From assembly GCF_026659735.1 (NCBI RefSeq), contig NZ_JANSKK010000017.1:96353-160352 (forward strand): DNA of 64,000 nucleotides. The letters run 5' to 3'. The notes beneath the pieces were generated by a model. The model was not told where the DNA came from, did no database searches, and worked only from the letters and a program-made list of their open reading frames with translations. The position numbers and the translations under genes are program-made. The number at the start of each line of letters is the position of its first letter. The stretch's first letter is position 1. Source of the DNA: Staphylococcus pettenkoferi. Its GTDB lineage: Bacteria > Bacillota > Bacilli > Staphylococcales > Staphylococcaceae. Below, one piece after another: positions 53,110-63,596 of this stretch.

Positions 53110-53126
53110 TGTAATTATTTTGTTAA
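53110..53126. promoter_or_regulatory. WalR-type box
   Basis: TGTAAT-TATTT-TGTTAA matches TGTWAH-N5-TGTWAH at every position. It lies 20 bp before the hydrolase start codon, in reverse orientation to the gene and near the presumed transcription start. A weaker copy, TGTCAT-CATTA-TGTAAT, is at 53162-53178. Confidence 0.6.
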
Positions 53127-53515
53127 ACTTACTATAGCACAATTCTGAGTGGTAATATTATATGTCATCATTATGTAATATAAAAGTGAAATGATCATGC
53201 ACTTTAATCATCGAAACACTTCCTCCACCCTTGATAATCCTAGTATTATCAAGGCTTTGACCTATTTTAGTAAAATGTCCTCCATTCTGCTTTGTAACAC
53301 AACTGCATGAACATTTCATTTAGTTACCCCACTGAAAATGTATACTTACAATATAATTCTATCTGCTCACATGTTCACTGCACAGTAAACGTTGCCCATC
53401 TGCTCCTAAATCCTACCCTTTTATATACCCTCTGTGATAACGATATTTTTCAAACTTAAAGGACATTGACTCTCAACCATGTCCTCTCTCAACTTTTACA
53501 ACCTACTCAAAAAAC

Positions 53516-53560
53516 ATAAAAAGAGCAGACAGAAGCGCCTCAAACACTTCCTGTCTACTC
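53516..53560 (-). terminator. prfB terminator
   Basis: On the minus strand GAGTAGACAGGAAG pairs with CTTCTGTCTGCTC (about 12 pairs), followed by TTTTTATG. Confidence 0.85.
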
Positions 53561-53578
53561 ACGTTTATAAGTGCAATA

Positions 53579-54692
53579 TTAAGATTCTTGATCAATTTGG
53601 CTACGTAAATACGCTTCGATAAACGGTCCAATATCGCCGTCCATCACTGCGTCAACTTTACCTGTTTCAGTATTCGTACGATGGTCTTTCACCATAGAAT
53701 ATGGATGGAAGACGTATGAACGGATTTGACTACCCCATCCAATTTCTTTCTGTTCACCGCGAATTTCAGCCATTTCTTGTTCTTGCTCTTCTAATTTAAG
53801 TTGATACAATTTCGCTTTCAACATCTTCATCGCTGCTTCACGGTTCTTAATTTGTGAACGCTCATTCTGGTTGTTAACGACAATACCTGTTGGATGGTGG
53901 GTAATACGGATAGCGGATTCCGTCTTGTTAATGTGCTGACCTCCTGCACCTGAGGCACGGAACGTATCTACAGAGATATCGTCTGGATTAATCTCAATCT
54001 CAATTTCATTGTTATCAAATTCTGGAATGACATCACATGATGCAAATGACGTATGACGACGACCAGAAGAGTCGAATGGTGAGATACGCACGAGACGATG
54101 GACACCTTTTTCAGCTTTCAAATAACCATAAGCGTTGTGCCCTTTAATGATAAGCGTCACGCTCTTCACGCCCGCTTCATCGCCTGGAAGATAGTCCGCA
54201 ACTTCAACTTTGAACCCTTTCTGCTCGCAGTAACGTTGATACATGCGCAACAACATGCTCGTCCAATCTTGAGATTCTGTACCTCCTGCACCCGGGTGAA
54301 GTTCTAAGATAGCATTGTTAGCATCGTAAGGTCCATCGAGCAGTAGTTGAAGTTCGAAGGAATCCAACTTGCTTTGATAATCTTCCACATCTGACTCTAA
54401 ATCTTGTTTCATGTCCTCATCATACTCTTCAGCTAACAATTCACGTGTCGCATCTATATCTTCGAGTGTGGTTTCTAAATCGCGGAAACCATTCACGACT
54501 GATTTCAAAGCGTTATTCTTATCGATAATCTCTTGCGCTTTGTTCTGATCATCCCAGAATGATGGATCTGCCATCATCTCTTCATATTCTTGGATGTTTG
54601 TCTCTTTCTCCTCTAAGTCAAAGAGACCCCCTAATTTGGTCGAGTTTCGCCGCGTAGGCATCGATATTACGTTTGATTTCGGATAATTCCAT
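53579..54692 (-). CDS. prfB: Peptide chain release factor 2 (with programmed +1 frameshift)
   Basis: Translation starts at ATG 54692 ([20 protein letters not shown]) and meets an in-frame UGA at codon 25 (54618-54620). The site CTT TGA C, preceded by AGGGGG, is the classic +1 frameshift that lets RF2 set its own level. The main frame continues as [11 protein letters not shown]2 has the stop-codon recognition SPF in [11 protein letters not shown] and the GGQ in [12 protein letters not shown]. About 370 residues. It reads UGA and UAA stops. Confidence 0.97.
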
Positions 54693-54797
54693 TCTTATCT
54701 CTCCTCATTCACAATTACTTTTTATTCATTTTAACATATATCTCCACTAGGCTGAGTCTTGATTGATAAACGTGGCCACTGTTCACACACTACTGAG

Positions 54798-54853
54798 TAA
54801 AAAGATCTCAACATCAGCGGTGTCATAAACACCCCGCTCAACGTTGAGACCTT
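54798..54853 (-). terminator. secA terminator
   Basis: A long hairpin on the minus strand, AAAGGTCTCAACGTTGAGCGG with its near-complement, followed by TTTTTACTC. Confidence 0.88.
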
Positions 54854-54882
54854 TATCAAATTAGCATGAGCCTACATTTGCT

Positions 54883-57414
54883 TTAAGCCCCATGACAATT
54901 TTTATATTTCTTACCACTACCACAAGGACAAGGATCGTTACGTCCTACTTCCTCACCTTTCACGTAAGGTTGTGGTTTCACTTTTTCTTTACCATCTTCA
55001 GCATTCACATGTTCTGCTTTGCCTAGGTCTTTTGTTTTTTCACGTTCAACATCGTCTTCAACAGTAATTACTGATTTCAAGATATATTTGCTGACATCTT
55101 CTTCGATTGCCGTCATCATATCATCAAAGAGTTGATGACCTTCGTTTTGATAATCACGCAGTGGGTTCTGTTGACCATAAGAACGGAGATGGATACCTTG
55201 ACGTAATTGATCCATCGTATCGATATGATCCGTCCAGTGGGCATCGATAGAACGTAGCAAGATCATGCGTTCGAACTCATTGAACTGTTCGCCAATCTTA
55301 GAACGTTGACTTTCTAATACTTTTTCAATCTTAGCCCAAACCACTTCAAAGATATCTTCGTGGTCTTTACCTCGAATATCTTCAACCTTTAAGTCACCTT
55401 CACTTAAGAACACATCGTCTACATAATTGATGAATGGCTCGTAATCTGGATCGTCCTCTTCTTCGTTAATGTAATAACGAATCGCAGTTTCAAGCGTAGA
55501 ACGTAACATACCTTGAACAAGTTCGTCACTAGATTCACTATCGATAATGTTATTACGTTCGCCATAAATAATTTCACGTTGCTTACGTAATACATCGTCA
55601 TATTCAAGAATACGTTTACGCGCATCGAAGTTGTTACCTTCAACACGTTTCTGAGCAGATTCGACTGCACGAGAGACCATGCGAGATTCAATTGGCGTTG
55701 AATCGTCCATACCTAAACGGTTCATCATTTTTTGTAAACGGTCTGAACCGAAACGTACCATCAATTCGTCTTGAAGTGACAAGTAGAAACGGCTGTCACC
55801 TTTGTCACCTTGACGACCAGAACGACCACGTAATTGGTCATCGATACGGCGAGACTCGTGACGTTCAGTACCAATAACCGCAAGACCACCAAGTTCTTCG
55901 ACGCCTTCGCCTAGTTTGATGTCTGTACCACGACCGGCCATGTTAGTCGCGATTGTAACGGCACCTTTTTGACCTGCTTTAGAAACGATGTCTGCTTCGC
56001 GTTCGTGGTTCTTCGCGTTAAGTACGTCATGACGTACGCCACGTTTCTTCAAGAGATTAGAGATATATTCACTGGTTTCAACCGCTACAGTACCTAAGAG
56101 AATCGGTTGTCCCTTCTTGTGTTTCTCAATCACATCTTCGACTACCGCATCAAATTTACCTTTTTGACTAATGTAGATCAGGTCTGGCTTGTCGACACGT
56201 TGCACAGGTCTATTCGTAGGAATTTGCGTAACTGTCATATTGTAGATGTTACGGAACTCTTCTTCTTCCGTCTTCGCTGTACCTGTCATACCAGATAATT
56301 TGTTATACATACGGAAGTAGTTCTGGAATGTGATAGACGCCATCGTCTTAGATTCGTTCTGAATTTGTACGCCTTCTTTCGCTTCGATCGCTTGGTGAAG
56401 GCCTTCAGAGAAACGACGTCCTGGCATTGTACGTCCAGTAAATTGGTCTACGATAAGCACTTCGCCCTCGTGTACCATATAGTCAACATCGCGTTGAAGT
56501 GTCACGTGAGCACGTAATGCTGTATTAATATGACTAATAATTTCAACGTTTTTCACATCGTAAAGGTTGTCGATCTTGAACATACGTTCAGCTTTATCGA
56601 TACCTTGTTCTGTTAGCTGAACAGATTTCGTTTTCTTGTCATAGTTATAGTCTTCTTCATTTTTTAACATTTTAGCGAACACATTAGCCTGCGTATAGAG
56701 CGAAGTTGATTTCTCCGCTTCTCCTGAGATAATGAGCGGTGTACGCGCTTCATCAATTAGAATAGAGTCGACCTCGTCAATGATAGCGAAGTGAAGTGGG
56801 CGCATAACACGTTCTTCAGCATAATTCACCATGTTATCTCTCAAGTAATCGAAACCGAGCTCGTTGTTCGTACTGTAAGTGATATCAGATGCATAGGCCT
56901 CACGTTTCTCTTCTGTAGATTTGCTGTTCAAGTTTAAGCCTACAGTCAAACCTAGGAAGTTATAGAGTTCTGCCATCTCTTCACTTTGAACACTAGATAA
57001 ATATTCATTGACGGTAATAACGTGCACACCACGACCTGCTAAGGCGTTGAGATATGTTGGCATAGTAGCCGTCAACGTCTTACCTTCACCCGTTCTCATC
57101 TCTGCAATGTCACCTTTGTGAATAGCAATACCACCCATGACTTGAACACGGTAAGGTGACATATTGAAGACACGTTTCGCACCTTCACGAACGAGTGCAT
57201 AGGCTTCTGGCAAGATATCATCCAACATCTTGTTCTGTTTCTTCACATCTTCTTCAGCATGTAATTTCTCTTGGAATGCTTTCGTCTTTTCTTTGATTTC
57301 GTCATCAGTCAATAGCGATATATCTTCTTCTAGAGCAAGCACTTTATCAGCGATTTTGCCTAAGCGCTTAACTTCCTTCTTATTACCATCAGCTAATTTT
57401 GATAAAAAACCCAT
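54883..57414 (-). CDS. secA: Preprotein translocase ATPase SecA
   Basis: An 843-residue SecA1. Walker [21 protein letters not shown] (about residues 101-120), DEAD-like motif [20 protein letters not shown], preprotein cross-linking region and second ATPase domain with [11 protein letters not shown], and the C-terminal zinc tail [19 protein letters not shown] that binds SecB-like partners or the membrane. It drives secretion through SecYEG. An extended -10 (TGATATGAT) lies at 57462-57470 on the minus strand. Confidence 0.98.
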   Translation of the reverse strand: MGFLSKLADGNKKEVKRLGKIADKVLALEEDISLLTDDEIKEKTKAFQEKLHAEEDVKKQNKMLDDILPEAYALVREGAKRVFNMSPYRVQVMGGIAIHKGDIAEMRTGEGKTLTATMPTYLNALAGRGVHVITVNEYLSSVQSEEMAELYNFLGLTVGLNLNSKSTEEKREAYASDITYSTNNELGFDYLRDNMVNYAEERVMRPLHFAIIDEVDSILIDEARTPLIISGEAEKSTSLYTQANVFAKMLKNEEDYNYDKKTKSVQLTEQGIDKAERMFKIDNLYDVKNVEIISHINTALRAHVTLQRDVDYMVHEGEVLIVDQFTGRTMPGRRFSEGLHQAIEAKEGVQIQNESKTMASITFQNYFRMYNKLSGMTGTAKTEEEEFRNIYNMTVTQIPTNRPVQRVDKPDLIYISQKGKFDAVVEDVIEKHKKGQPILLGTVAVETSEYISNLLKKRGVRHDVLNAKNHEREADIVSKAGQKGAVTIATNMAGRGTDIKLGEGVEELGGLAVIGTERHESRRIDDQLRGRSGRQGDKGDSRFYLSLQDELMVRFGSDRLQKMMNRLGMDDSTPIESRMVSRAVESAQKRVEGNNFDARKRILEYDDVLRKQREIIYGERNNIIDSESSDELVQGMLRSTLETAIRYYINEEEDDPDYEPFINYVDDVFLSEGDLKVEDIRGKDHEDIFEVVWAKIEKVLESQRSKIGEQFNEFERMILLRSIDAHWTDHIDTMDQLRQGIHLRSYGQQNPLRDYQNEGHQLFDDMMTAIEEDVSKYILKSVITVEDDVEREKTKDLGKAEHVNAEDGKEKVKPQPYVKGEEVGRNDPCPCGSGKKYKNCHGA

Positions 57415-57868
57415 TCTGTTCGCTCCTTTAGCTTTAATAACATCTAAGCTTACAACAATTTATCATATCATTTTTCTGAGTAAAATTGTACTCTCGCACC
57501 CCACGCGTGCGATTTATTATTAAAATTATATATCTATGAGTAAACAACCGTTATTTCTTTTAAAACTTCTTATTGCAACATTTCTCATTCATAGCTCTTG
57601 AGATCAACACGCAACCTAAAATTGTATCACGTTGATGGTGATTCACTCATATTGCCAATACCACTTTACTTATAACATTTCACTTTAACTTCGCACAACA
57701 AAAGCGCGTCTCTGACCGTTTCATTTAAGAAAACGTCGACGCGCTCTAGATTATTTATGATATTGTTAACAATTAATGACTCTCGCCACATTGAATAATT
57801 ATTACTTTATTTACTGACTTGAAAGTCGAGTACTTCATCTCATGTCGAGGTTAAACCAGAGTCGTTAA
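57415..57868. other. Interval between secA and hpf
   Basis: Contains the secA promoter region and the hpf terminator (57698-57746). I see no gene in the rest. Confidence 0.6.
57698..57746 (-). terminator. hpf terminator
   Basis: On the minus strand GAGCGCGTCGACGTTTTC pairs with GAAACGGTC..GACGCGCTTTT around TTAAAT, then TGTTG. GC-rich base stem of seven pairs. Confidence 0.75.
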
Positions 57869-58453
57869 TTATTCTTCAGTCGTTTCGATTAAGCCGTATT
57901 TACCGTTCTTACGTTTATAAACGATGCTAGTTCCTTCAGTGTCTCTATCTCTAAAGACGAAGAAATCGTGGCCTAATAGATTCATTTGTAACACTGCTTC
58001 TTCAGCGTCCATTGGTTTCAAACTGAACTGTTTAGAACGGATGATTTCAATTTCATCTTCGTCATCGTCCTTATCCGCTTCAGTGTTGTAAGTCGCTTTG
58101 ATTTCTTGATCATCAGGCAGTGCCGCAAAGACATCTTGAATACCGTGGTCTCTGTTCTTTCTGTTCACACGTGTTTTATACTTTCTGACCTGTCTTTCAA
58201 GTTTGCTAGTGATTAAATCAATGCCTGCATACAAGTCATCATGGCGTTCTTCAGCTCTTAAAGTCACATTCTTAAGCGGAATAGTCACTTCAATCTTAGT
58301 CGCTGAATTGTGATACGTCTTCACTTTAACGTGTGCTGTTGCATTCGGAACGTTATTGAAATAGCGTTCTAACTTACCGATCTTCTCCTCGATGTAGTTG
58401 CGAATCGCATCAGTAATAGTGAGGTTCTCTCCATGAATTTCAAATCTAATCAT
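57869..58453 (-). CDS. hpf: Long-form ribosome hibernation promoting factor
   Basis: A 194-residue protein: N-terminal RaiA/HPF domain ([20 protein letters not shown]; about residues 1-100), acidic linker ([14 protein letters not shown]) and C-terminal dimerisation domain ([20 protein letters not shown], about residues 149-168). The long form pairs 70S ribosomes into inactive 100S dimers in stationary phase and stress. It has its own promoter (below). Confidence 0.96.
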   Translation of the reverse strand: MIRFEIHGENLTITDAIRNYIEEKIGKLERYFNNVPNATAHVKVKTYHNSATKIEVTIPLKNVTLRAEERHDDLYAGIDLITSKLERQVRKYKTRVNRKNRDHGIQDVFAALPDDQEIKATYNTEADKDDDEDEIEIIRSKQFSLKPMDAEEAVLQMNLLGHDFFVFRDRDTEGTSIVYKRKNGKYGLIETTEE

Positions 58454-58502
58454 TGCAATCGACTCCTTTAAAACCTCTATTTATATATTGTTCCTTACTT
58501 AT

Positions 58503-58531
58503 ATATTACCACGTTCACCCTACCGTGCAAA
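58503..58531 (-). promoter_or_regulatory. hpf promoter
   Basis: On the minus strand TTTGCA (58526-58531), 17 bp, TAATAT (58503-58508), about 50 bp before the hpf start. It overlaps the end of comFC. Confidence 0.65.
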
Positions 58532-59206
58532 CGTTAACACTCCTAATTTTCTGATTTTTCTAACATAAAGTTGTGCGCCTGCATTATGGACCGTCAAACC
58601 TGTTGTGTAGATATCATCTACCAATAATATAGATTTGTTTGCAATATTAATTTCACTGTTAAAGGTAAAAGGATTGGCAGAACGCGCCCGTTTCATTTTA
58701 CCTAAAGCAGACTGTTTCGGACGAATCCGCGTTTCTAACATCTCTGTGTAATGCACCCCCATCTGATCTAACACGACTTTCACTGGACTAAATGTTCGAG
58801 TGCGATCTCGTTCTATTGGCGAAGGAATGGGAACGATGTAATCAAACTGCTCTTGAGGGAGACACACTTTCGAAGCAATTACTTCCGCAAGCGCCACATC
58901 TTTTAGGAATTTGTACTGATGAATCGTTTCACGCACGATCCCCTTATATTGATAAGTGCAATATAGCTGATCGATGAGACGATACGATTGCTCAAGGAAA
59001 GTGCAGTCGAGACACGTGGTTTCATCCTCCGCTAACACTTTGAGACATCTTTCACAGCGTCTTATATTTGAGGACTCATCCTTTGAAATACGCAGGTCCT
59101 CCCACTGTTGCTCACATGATGGGCAAATCAAAGGCGTTGCTTTATAGAAATTGAGGATGTGAAGCGGTTCGTGAAACTGAGCGTGACATTGCATGCAACT
59201 ACTCAT
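58520..59206 (-). CDS. comFC: ComFC, phosphoribosyltransferase-like competence protein
   Basis: A 228-residue protein: N-terminal zinc ribbon (CMQCHAQFH near the start, CPSCEQ, CERCLKVLAEDETTCLDC) and a C-terminal phosphoribosyltransferase-like domain ending with ILLVDDIYTTGLTVHNAG (about residues 193-210). It works with ComFA in taking up transforming DNA. Its start overlaps the comFA stop, so it is translationally coupled. Confidence 0.93.
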   Translation of the reverse strand: MSSCMQCHAQFHEPLHILNFYKATPLICPSCEQQWEDLRISKDESSNIRRCERCLKVLAEDETTCLDCTFLEQSYRLIDQLYCTYQYKGIVRETIHQYKFLKDVALAEVIASKVCLPQEQFDYIVPIPSPIERDRTRTFSPVKVVLDQMGVHYTEMLETRIRPKQSALGKMKRARSANPFTFNSEINIANKSILLVDDIYTTGLTVHNAGAQLYVRKIRKLGVLTFAR

Positions 59207-60488
59207 GAATCCACCCCCTTTCCATAGCGAGTCGATTCATCGCACGAATATCTCGTCGCGCCCGTAACATCTCTCCAGTAATACCTTCATGTAAAAATAA
59301 CACACGTCCCGTTGGCGCCTCTTTCTTACGTCCAACCCTTCCTGCTATTTGAACTAATGCTGCTTTCTTGAACGTATGGCTGTTCACGACAATAGCGTCG
59401 AGTTGCGCCATCGTAAAACCACGTTCAAGAATCGTCGTCGTAAACACGATACGATGTTGCCCCTCTCTTAACGCTTGAACTTTATCGTGACGTAATGCAT
59501 CTTCACTATGGACATAAATTAAATCCGGAAACGCATGTTGATAGAGAGTGTATGCTTGAACCATCGTCTCAATGTGATTGAAGAAGACGAGCGTGTAGCG
59601 CTGTTGTTCAACTTGTTCTTGAAATAATCGTATAAGTTTAAGTTGGCGTCGTCGTGGTTTTAATTTGAAAAGCTGAAACTGTGGAACAGGAAGTGGATGT
59701 TGATGAAAACGCGCAGGCAGTCTCACAATATGCGATTCATCAAAGGTTCGTAATAAATCGTTGGGTGGTGTGGCCGTCATATAAATAATAGCATGACGCT
59801 CTTTACATGATGTGTGTAAGGCTTGTGCCAAAGTGGGGTCTCCCGCTAATGGAAAGGCATCCACTTCATCGACAAAGACGACATCGAAATGGGCTTTAAA
59901 GCGATACAATTGATGTACCGTCGCGATAACAAAGTGGCCATCTCCATATTGTGTTTGGCCTTGATACAAGACGTCAATCGTTTCAGTCGTAAAAGCATCT
60001 TTCAAGCGATAGCTAATCTCGATGACTACATCAACGCGTGGAGAGACCACTGCAACATTATCGCCGCGTCTGCGTGCAAGTTGAATCGCTTCAAAGATCA
60101 TCTCTGTCTTCCCTGCTCCAGTCACCGCATACAATAGTAAATCTTGATAGTTTGCTACTGCGGCGACGATCTCACTAGAGGCATAAGTTTGTTGGTCAGA
60201 AAGTTCAAATGGCAAGTGATAGTCCGCTTCACTTTTAAACTGTTCTGAAGCAATTTGATAAACCTTATTCACACTATCCATGCGACCGAGCTGAATACAT
60301 TTACGACAATAACAAATCTCAGTATCTAAGAGATTAGAGTGATAGGTGTAGAATAAACGCGGATCTGTGTTTCCACATTGTTGACAGAGATAGCCTTGTG
60401 CTGTGTGAATAACGCCAGTTGAGGTCTGGCGTACTGTTTCTGTCGTAAGAACGTCTAAGTTGTCAATTAATCTTCCGTAGTATTTGAT
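59199..60488 (-). CDS. comFA: ComFA DNA-uptake helicase, apparent AUC start
   Basis: The frame is open from 60488 and encodes KYYGRLIDNLDVLTTETVRQ, then the four-cysteine zinc finger (CQQC at 35-38; CYCRKC at 59-64) and the DEAD-box helicase (Walker A TGAGKTE near residue 123; VDEVDAFPL; ILERGFTMAQLDA; QIAGRVGRK). The first canonical start is ATG 60281, which would delete the zinc finger. AGGAGG lies seven bases before an ATC at 60486-60488, with no ATG, GTG or TTG in frame before 60281. Length from ATC is 429 residues. In competent relatives ComFA pulls single-stranded DNA inward. Confidence 0.85.
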   Translation of the reverse strand: MKYYGRLIDNLDVLTTETVRQTSTGVIHTAQGYLCQQCGNTDPRLFYTYHSNLLDTEICYCRKCIQLGRMDSVNKVYQIASEQFKSEADYHLPFELSDQQTYASSEIVAAVANYQDLLLYAVTGAGKTEMIFEAIQLARRRGDNVAVVSPRVDVVIEISYRLKDAFTTETIDVLYQGQTQYGDGHFVIATVHQLYRFKAHFDVVFVDEVDAFPLAGDPTLAQALHTSCKERHAIIYMTATPPNDLLRTFDESHIVRLPARFHQHPLPVPQFQLFKLKPRRRQLKLIRLFQEQVEQQRYTLVFFNHIETMVQAYTLYQHAFPDLIYVHSEDALRHDKVQALREGQHRIVFTTTILERGFTMAQLDAIVVNSHTFKKAALVQIAGRVGRKKEAPTGRVLFLHEGITGEMLRARRDIRAMNRLAMERGWIHE

Positions 60489-60666
60489 GTCGTAACCTCC
60501 TATAAAAAAAGAATGCGCCTAGAGCACACTTAAGAAGTATGACTACAGTGACTGTCAGTTTATCATTATTGATAGACACTCAAGCCTTTTACTCAAAAAA
60601 ACTGACTTCACAGTTAACCATACACTTCTTAATATTTACTCTGACACATTCCATTTATGATTATTC

Positions 60667-61530
60667 TTAATGATCTCTAATAATTCGTGGCATATAACCA
60701 AATCCAATACCACCTGAACCAAGGTGCGCTGCGATTACAGGCCCAAAGTTAGAGTAGATAATGTGCGCATCGGGTCTTTGACGTTTCGCTTCCTCGTACA
60801 TCCACTCTGCGTCTTCTTCGATATCACCGCCGATGACATAGAGTGTTAAGACATCGTAATCTTCAACACGAGCAAGCACTTTCTTCACGATGGCTTTCAA
60901 TGCGCGTTTCTTCGTACGTACTTTCTCTTCAGGTACGATGAGACCGTCTTCGAATTTCAAGACAGGCTTCATTTTTAACAAATTACCTAACCATGCTTGT
61001 GCCCCTGTAATACGTCCACTCTTCTGAAGATTCTTCAAATCGTCTACCATGAGAATCGCACCTGTCTCTTCGCGAATAGCAACTAATTCGTCAATAATCG
61101 CATCAGGTTCATATCCCTCTTCAATCATTTCAATCGCTCTTAAAGCATAGCCACCTTCAACCATGGCTGCAAGTTTCGTATCAAATGGATGCACGTTAAT
61201 TCCGTCCACCATATCTCCAGCTTGCTTTACAGTTTGGTAACAGCCACTTATGCCTGTGGAAATACATACAGCAATAACATCGGTATAGCCCTCATCACGT
61301 AATTTCTCAATACGTTTGATAAACTCTCCAATTACTGGCTGACTCGTTGTAGGGATCGTCTTTTCACTATGCATACGTTCGTAGAATTCTTTAGCGAAAA
61401 GCGTGTCCCCCTCTACAAAATTCTCACCGTTTTCAAATGTCACGCTTAACGGTGCAATCTCGATGTGATATTTATCTATAAGATCTTGTGGGAGATAGCT
61501 GGTTGAGTCTGACAGTACAGCAATCTTCAT
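60667..61530 (-). CDS. fakB1: Fatty acid-binding DegV-family protein (FakB1-like)
   Basis: A 287-residue DegV protein: [20 protein letters not shown] (about residues 6-25), [20 protein letters not shown] near residue 85 and [11 protein letters not shown] at the C-terminus. In S. aureus the DegV protein next to comFA is FakB1, which presents saturated fatty acids to the kinase FakA for phosphorylation. The synteny is the same here. Confidence 0.9.
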   Translation of the reverse strand: MKIAVLSDSTSYLPQDLIDKYHIEIAPLSVTFENGENFVEGDTLFAKEFYERMHSEKTIPTTSQPVIGEFIKRIEKLRDEGYTDVIAVCISTGISGCYQTVKQAGDMVDGINVHPFDTKLAAMVEGGYALRAIEMIEEGYEPDAIIDELVAIREETGAILMVDDLKNLQKSGRITGAQAWLGNLLKMKPVLKFEDGLIVPEEKVRTKKRALKAIVKKVLARVEDYDVLTLYVIGGDIEEDAEWMYEEAKRQRPDAHIIYSNFGPVIAAHLGSGGIGFGYMPRIIRDH

Positions 61531-61758
61531 CTTAATCCTCCTAAATTATACTTAGCACAATCATACCTTATTTTTCACTAAAAGAAAATTGCTTTTTACA
61601 TTTAATCTCATCTGCCGTTCAGTGTATAATAAAAGGTATTACAACTTTAAATAGTGCACGTGAAGACATGATGAGCTTAGCAAACCAGTGACAGAGACAT
61701 TTTAACACGAGATGCTCGGTAAAATTCACGTAAAGAGAACAAAGGATGTGACGACAGA

Positions 61759-62397
61759 ATGGACGCCATCATAACGGTCAAACATGAACATACGATTGAA
61801 AATGTTATTAATAAATCAAGATTTATCGCTCACATTAAACCTGTGGAAACAGAACAAGAAGCGAAAGACTTTATCGCTCAGAAGAAGAAAGAACATCACG
61901 AGGCGACGCACAACTGCTCTGCCTATACTGTGGGCGACCAGATGAACATTCAAAAAGCGAATGACGATGGTGAACCAAGTGGTACAGCCGGTGTACCCAT
62001 GCTCGAAATATTAAAGAAACTAGATACACATAATGTCTGTGTCGTTGTGACGCGTTACTTCGGCGGTATTAAATTAGGTGGCGGCGGGCTTATTCGTGCA
62101 TACAGTGGTGCTGTACGCGATGTGATCTATGATGCGGGACGTGTTGAGCTACGCAGCGCGCTTCCAACCACAGTAACGATCGGCTATGATCTTACTGGTA
62201 AACTTGAATACGAATTGGAATCCACGCCTTACATGTTGCGCGATACGACGTATACTGATAAAGTAAGCTATCAAATTGATGTCGTTGAAGCGGATTACGA
62301 CGACTATGTTGATTTTCTCAACCGAGTAACAGCAGGTCAGTATGACTTAAAGACTGGTGAACCTATGCGGTTGCCGTTTGATATTGAGACAAACTAA
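61759..62397 (+). CDS. YigZ/IMPACT-family protein
   Basis: A 212-residue protein: N-terminal UPF0029 domain with NKSRFIAHIKPVETEQEAKD, NCSAYTVGDQMNIQKANDDG, GEPSGTAGVPMLEIL and VVVTRYFGGIKLGGGGLIRA (about residues 17-115), and a C-terminal DUF1949 domain. The family is linked to translation control, but its bacterial role is poorly defined. It is rightward between fakB1 and tagO and has a strong terminator. Confidence 0.93.
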   Translation: MDAIITVKHEHTIENVINKSRFIAHIKPVETEQEAKDFIAQKKKEHHEATHNCSAYTVGDQMNIQKANDDGEPSGTAGVPMLEILKKLDTHNVCVVVTRYFGGIKLGGGGLIRAYSGAVRDVIYDAGRVELRSALPTTVTIGYDLTGKLEYELESTPYMLRDTTYTDKVSYQIDVVEADYDDYVDFLNRVTAGQYDLKTGEPMRLPFDIETN

Positions 62398-62412
62398 CGT
62401 TGATGAGATAAC

Positions 62413-62455
62413 GAAAGCCACTCCCTGATTAATGCAGCGGAGTGGCTTGTTGTTA
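62413..62455 (+). terminator. Terminator after the YigZ-family gene
   Basis: AAGCCACTCC / GGAGTGGCTT, a perfect 10-bp stem with a 14-base loop and TTGTTGTT after it. Confidence 0.85.
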
Positions 62456-62537
62456 GTTGTAAAATGCTTATTTAAATATATCACTGAGCTTTAAACCCTG
62501 GAAGACAAACTTAGCTTCAAAAGAGTCTCATTGAAAA

Positions 62538-63596
62538 CTATTCTCCTCGATGTTTACGCTCCCTTTGTTCAATCAATTTCAACAACGGACGGTAATCATC
62601 ATCAATCAATCCAGTAAACTCTACAATCAGTTCAATCGTAATTACGATGAGGATCAACATCATGAGTACGCCCCATGGTTGTGATAAGTATAAAATAATA
62701 CTGGATAGACTAAACATGAGCGCAATAGAGTAAATCAACATTACGGTTTGTCGGTGCGAATAGCCAAGTTGTAATAATTTATGATGCAAATGAGATTTAT
62801 CTGCTTGCATAATATGCTGTCCTTTCTTCACACGACGTATCATTGCAAACAATGTATCGATAAACGGTACTGCAAGGATAACGATTGGGAAGAATAGCGA
62901 TACAAAGGTAATATTTTTAAAACCTAAAAGAGATAAGAAACCGACGATAAAGCCAATCAGCAACGCGCCACTATCTCCGAGGAAAATCTTCGCTGGATGG
63001 AAATTGAATACTAAAAATCCAAGTAACGTACCGAAAAGTACACTACAAATCATAATAATGAAGATGTTTCCTTGTAAAATAGCAATAAAGCCAATCGTTA
63101 ATAAGGCGATTGCTGAGACGCCTGAAGCCAAGCCATCTAAACCATCAATTAAATTAATCGCGTTCGTAATTGCAATAATCCAAATCACGGTAATGGGTAC
63201 GCTCAAGATCCCAAAGTGAATCGTTGGACCGATGGGTAGCGAGATGAAATCAATCGTCACACCATAGAAGACTACGACGAGTGCAGCCACAATTTGTCCA
63301 GCTAATTTCACAAGTGGTTTCAAATCGTAAATATCGTCAATTAAACCGACTAGATAGATAATTACCGCACCGATAATTAGTGGTTTCACTTCCGTTTCGA
63401 TAGGATGGCCTAACCATATTCCAATGAGAAATGAGAATAGTATAACTGTACCACCTAAAACCGAGATAGGTTGCTTATGTATCTTGCGATAATTGGGTTT
63501 ATCTACAATTCCTAATCTATAAGATATCTTAATAATAATAGGCGTTATAATTAAACTGACTATCATAGTGAATAATACGAGCAATAATGTATACAT
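62538..63596 (-). CDS. tagO: TagO, undecaprenyl-phosphate GlcNAc-1-phosphate transferase
   Basis: A 352-residue membrane enzyme with about eleven transmembrane helices. Active-site aspartates are in LVGLIDDIYDLKPLVKLAGQ (about residues 73-92) and NAINLIDGLDGLASGVSAIA, NFHPAKIFLGDSGALLIGFI; the HLHHKLLQLGYSHRQ loop is typical. It starts wall teichoic acid synthesis by making GlcNAc-PP-undecaprenol. The start at 63596 fits AAGGTGA; the 39-codon upstream extension is unlikely. Confidence 0.95.
   Translation of the reverse strand: MYTLLLVLFTMIVSLIITPIIIKISYRLGIVDKPNYRKIHKQPISVLGGTVILFSFLIGIWLGHPIETEVKPLIIGAVIIYLVGLIDDIYDLKPLVKLAGQIVAALVVVFYGVTIDFISLPIGPTIHFGILSVPITVIWIIAITNAINLIDGLDGLASGVSAIALLTIGFIAILQGNIFIIMICSVLFGTLLGFLVFNFHPAKIFLGDSGALLIGFIVGFLSLLGFKNITFVSLFFPIVILAVPFIDTLFAMIRRVKKGQHIMQADKSHLHHKLLQLGYSHRQTVMLIYSIALMFSLSSIILYLSQPWGVLMMLILIVITIELIVEFTGLIDDDYRPLLKLIEQRERKHRGE

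Larger units (their letters stand above)
53091..53578. other. Interval between the CHAP hydrolase gene and prfB
   Basis: Contains the hydrolase promoter (-10 TATAGT, minus strand, 53131-53136), the WalR-type box and the prfB terminator. No ORF or RNA gene supported in the remainder. Confidence 0.6.
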
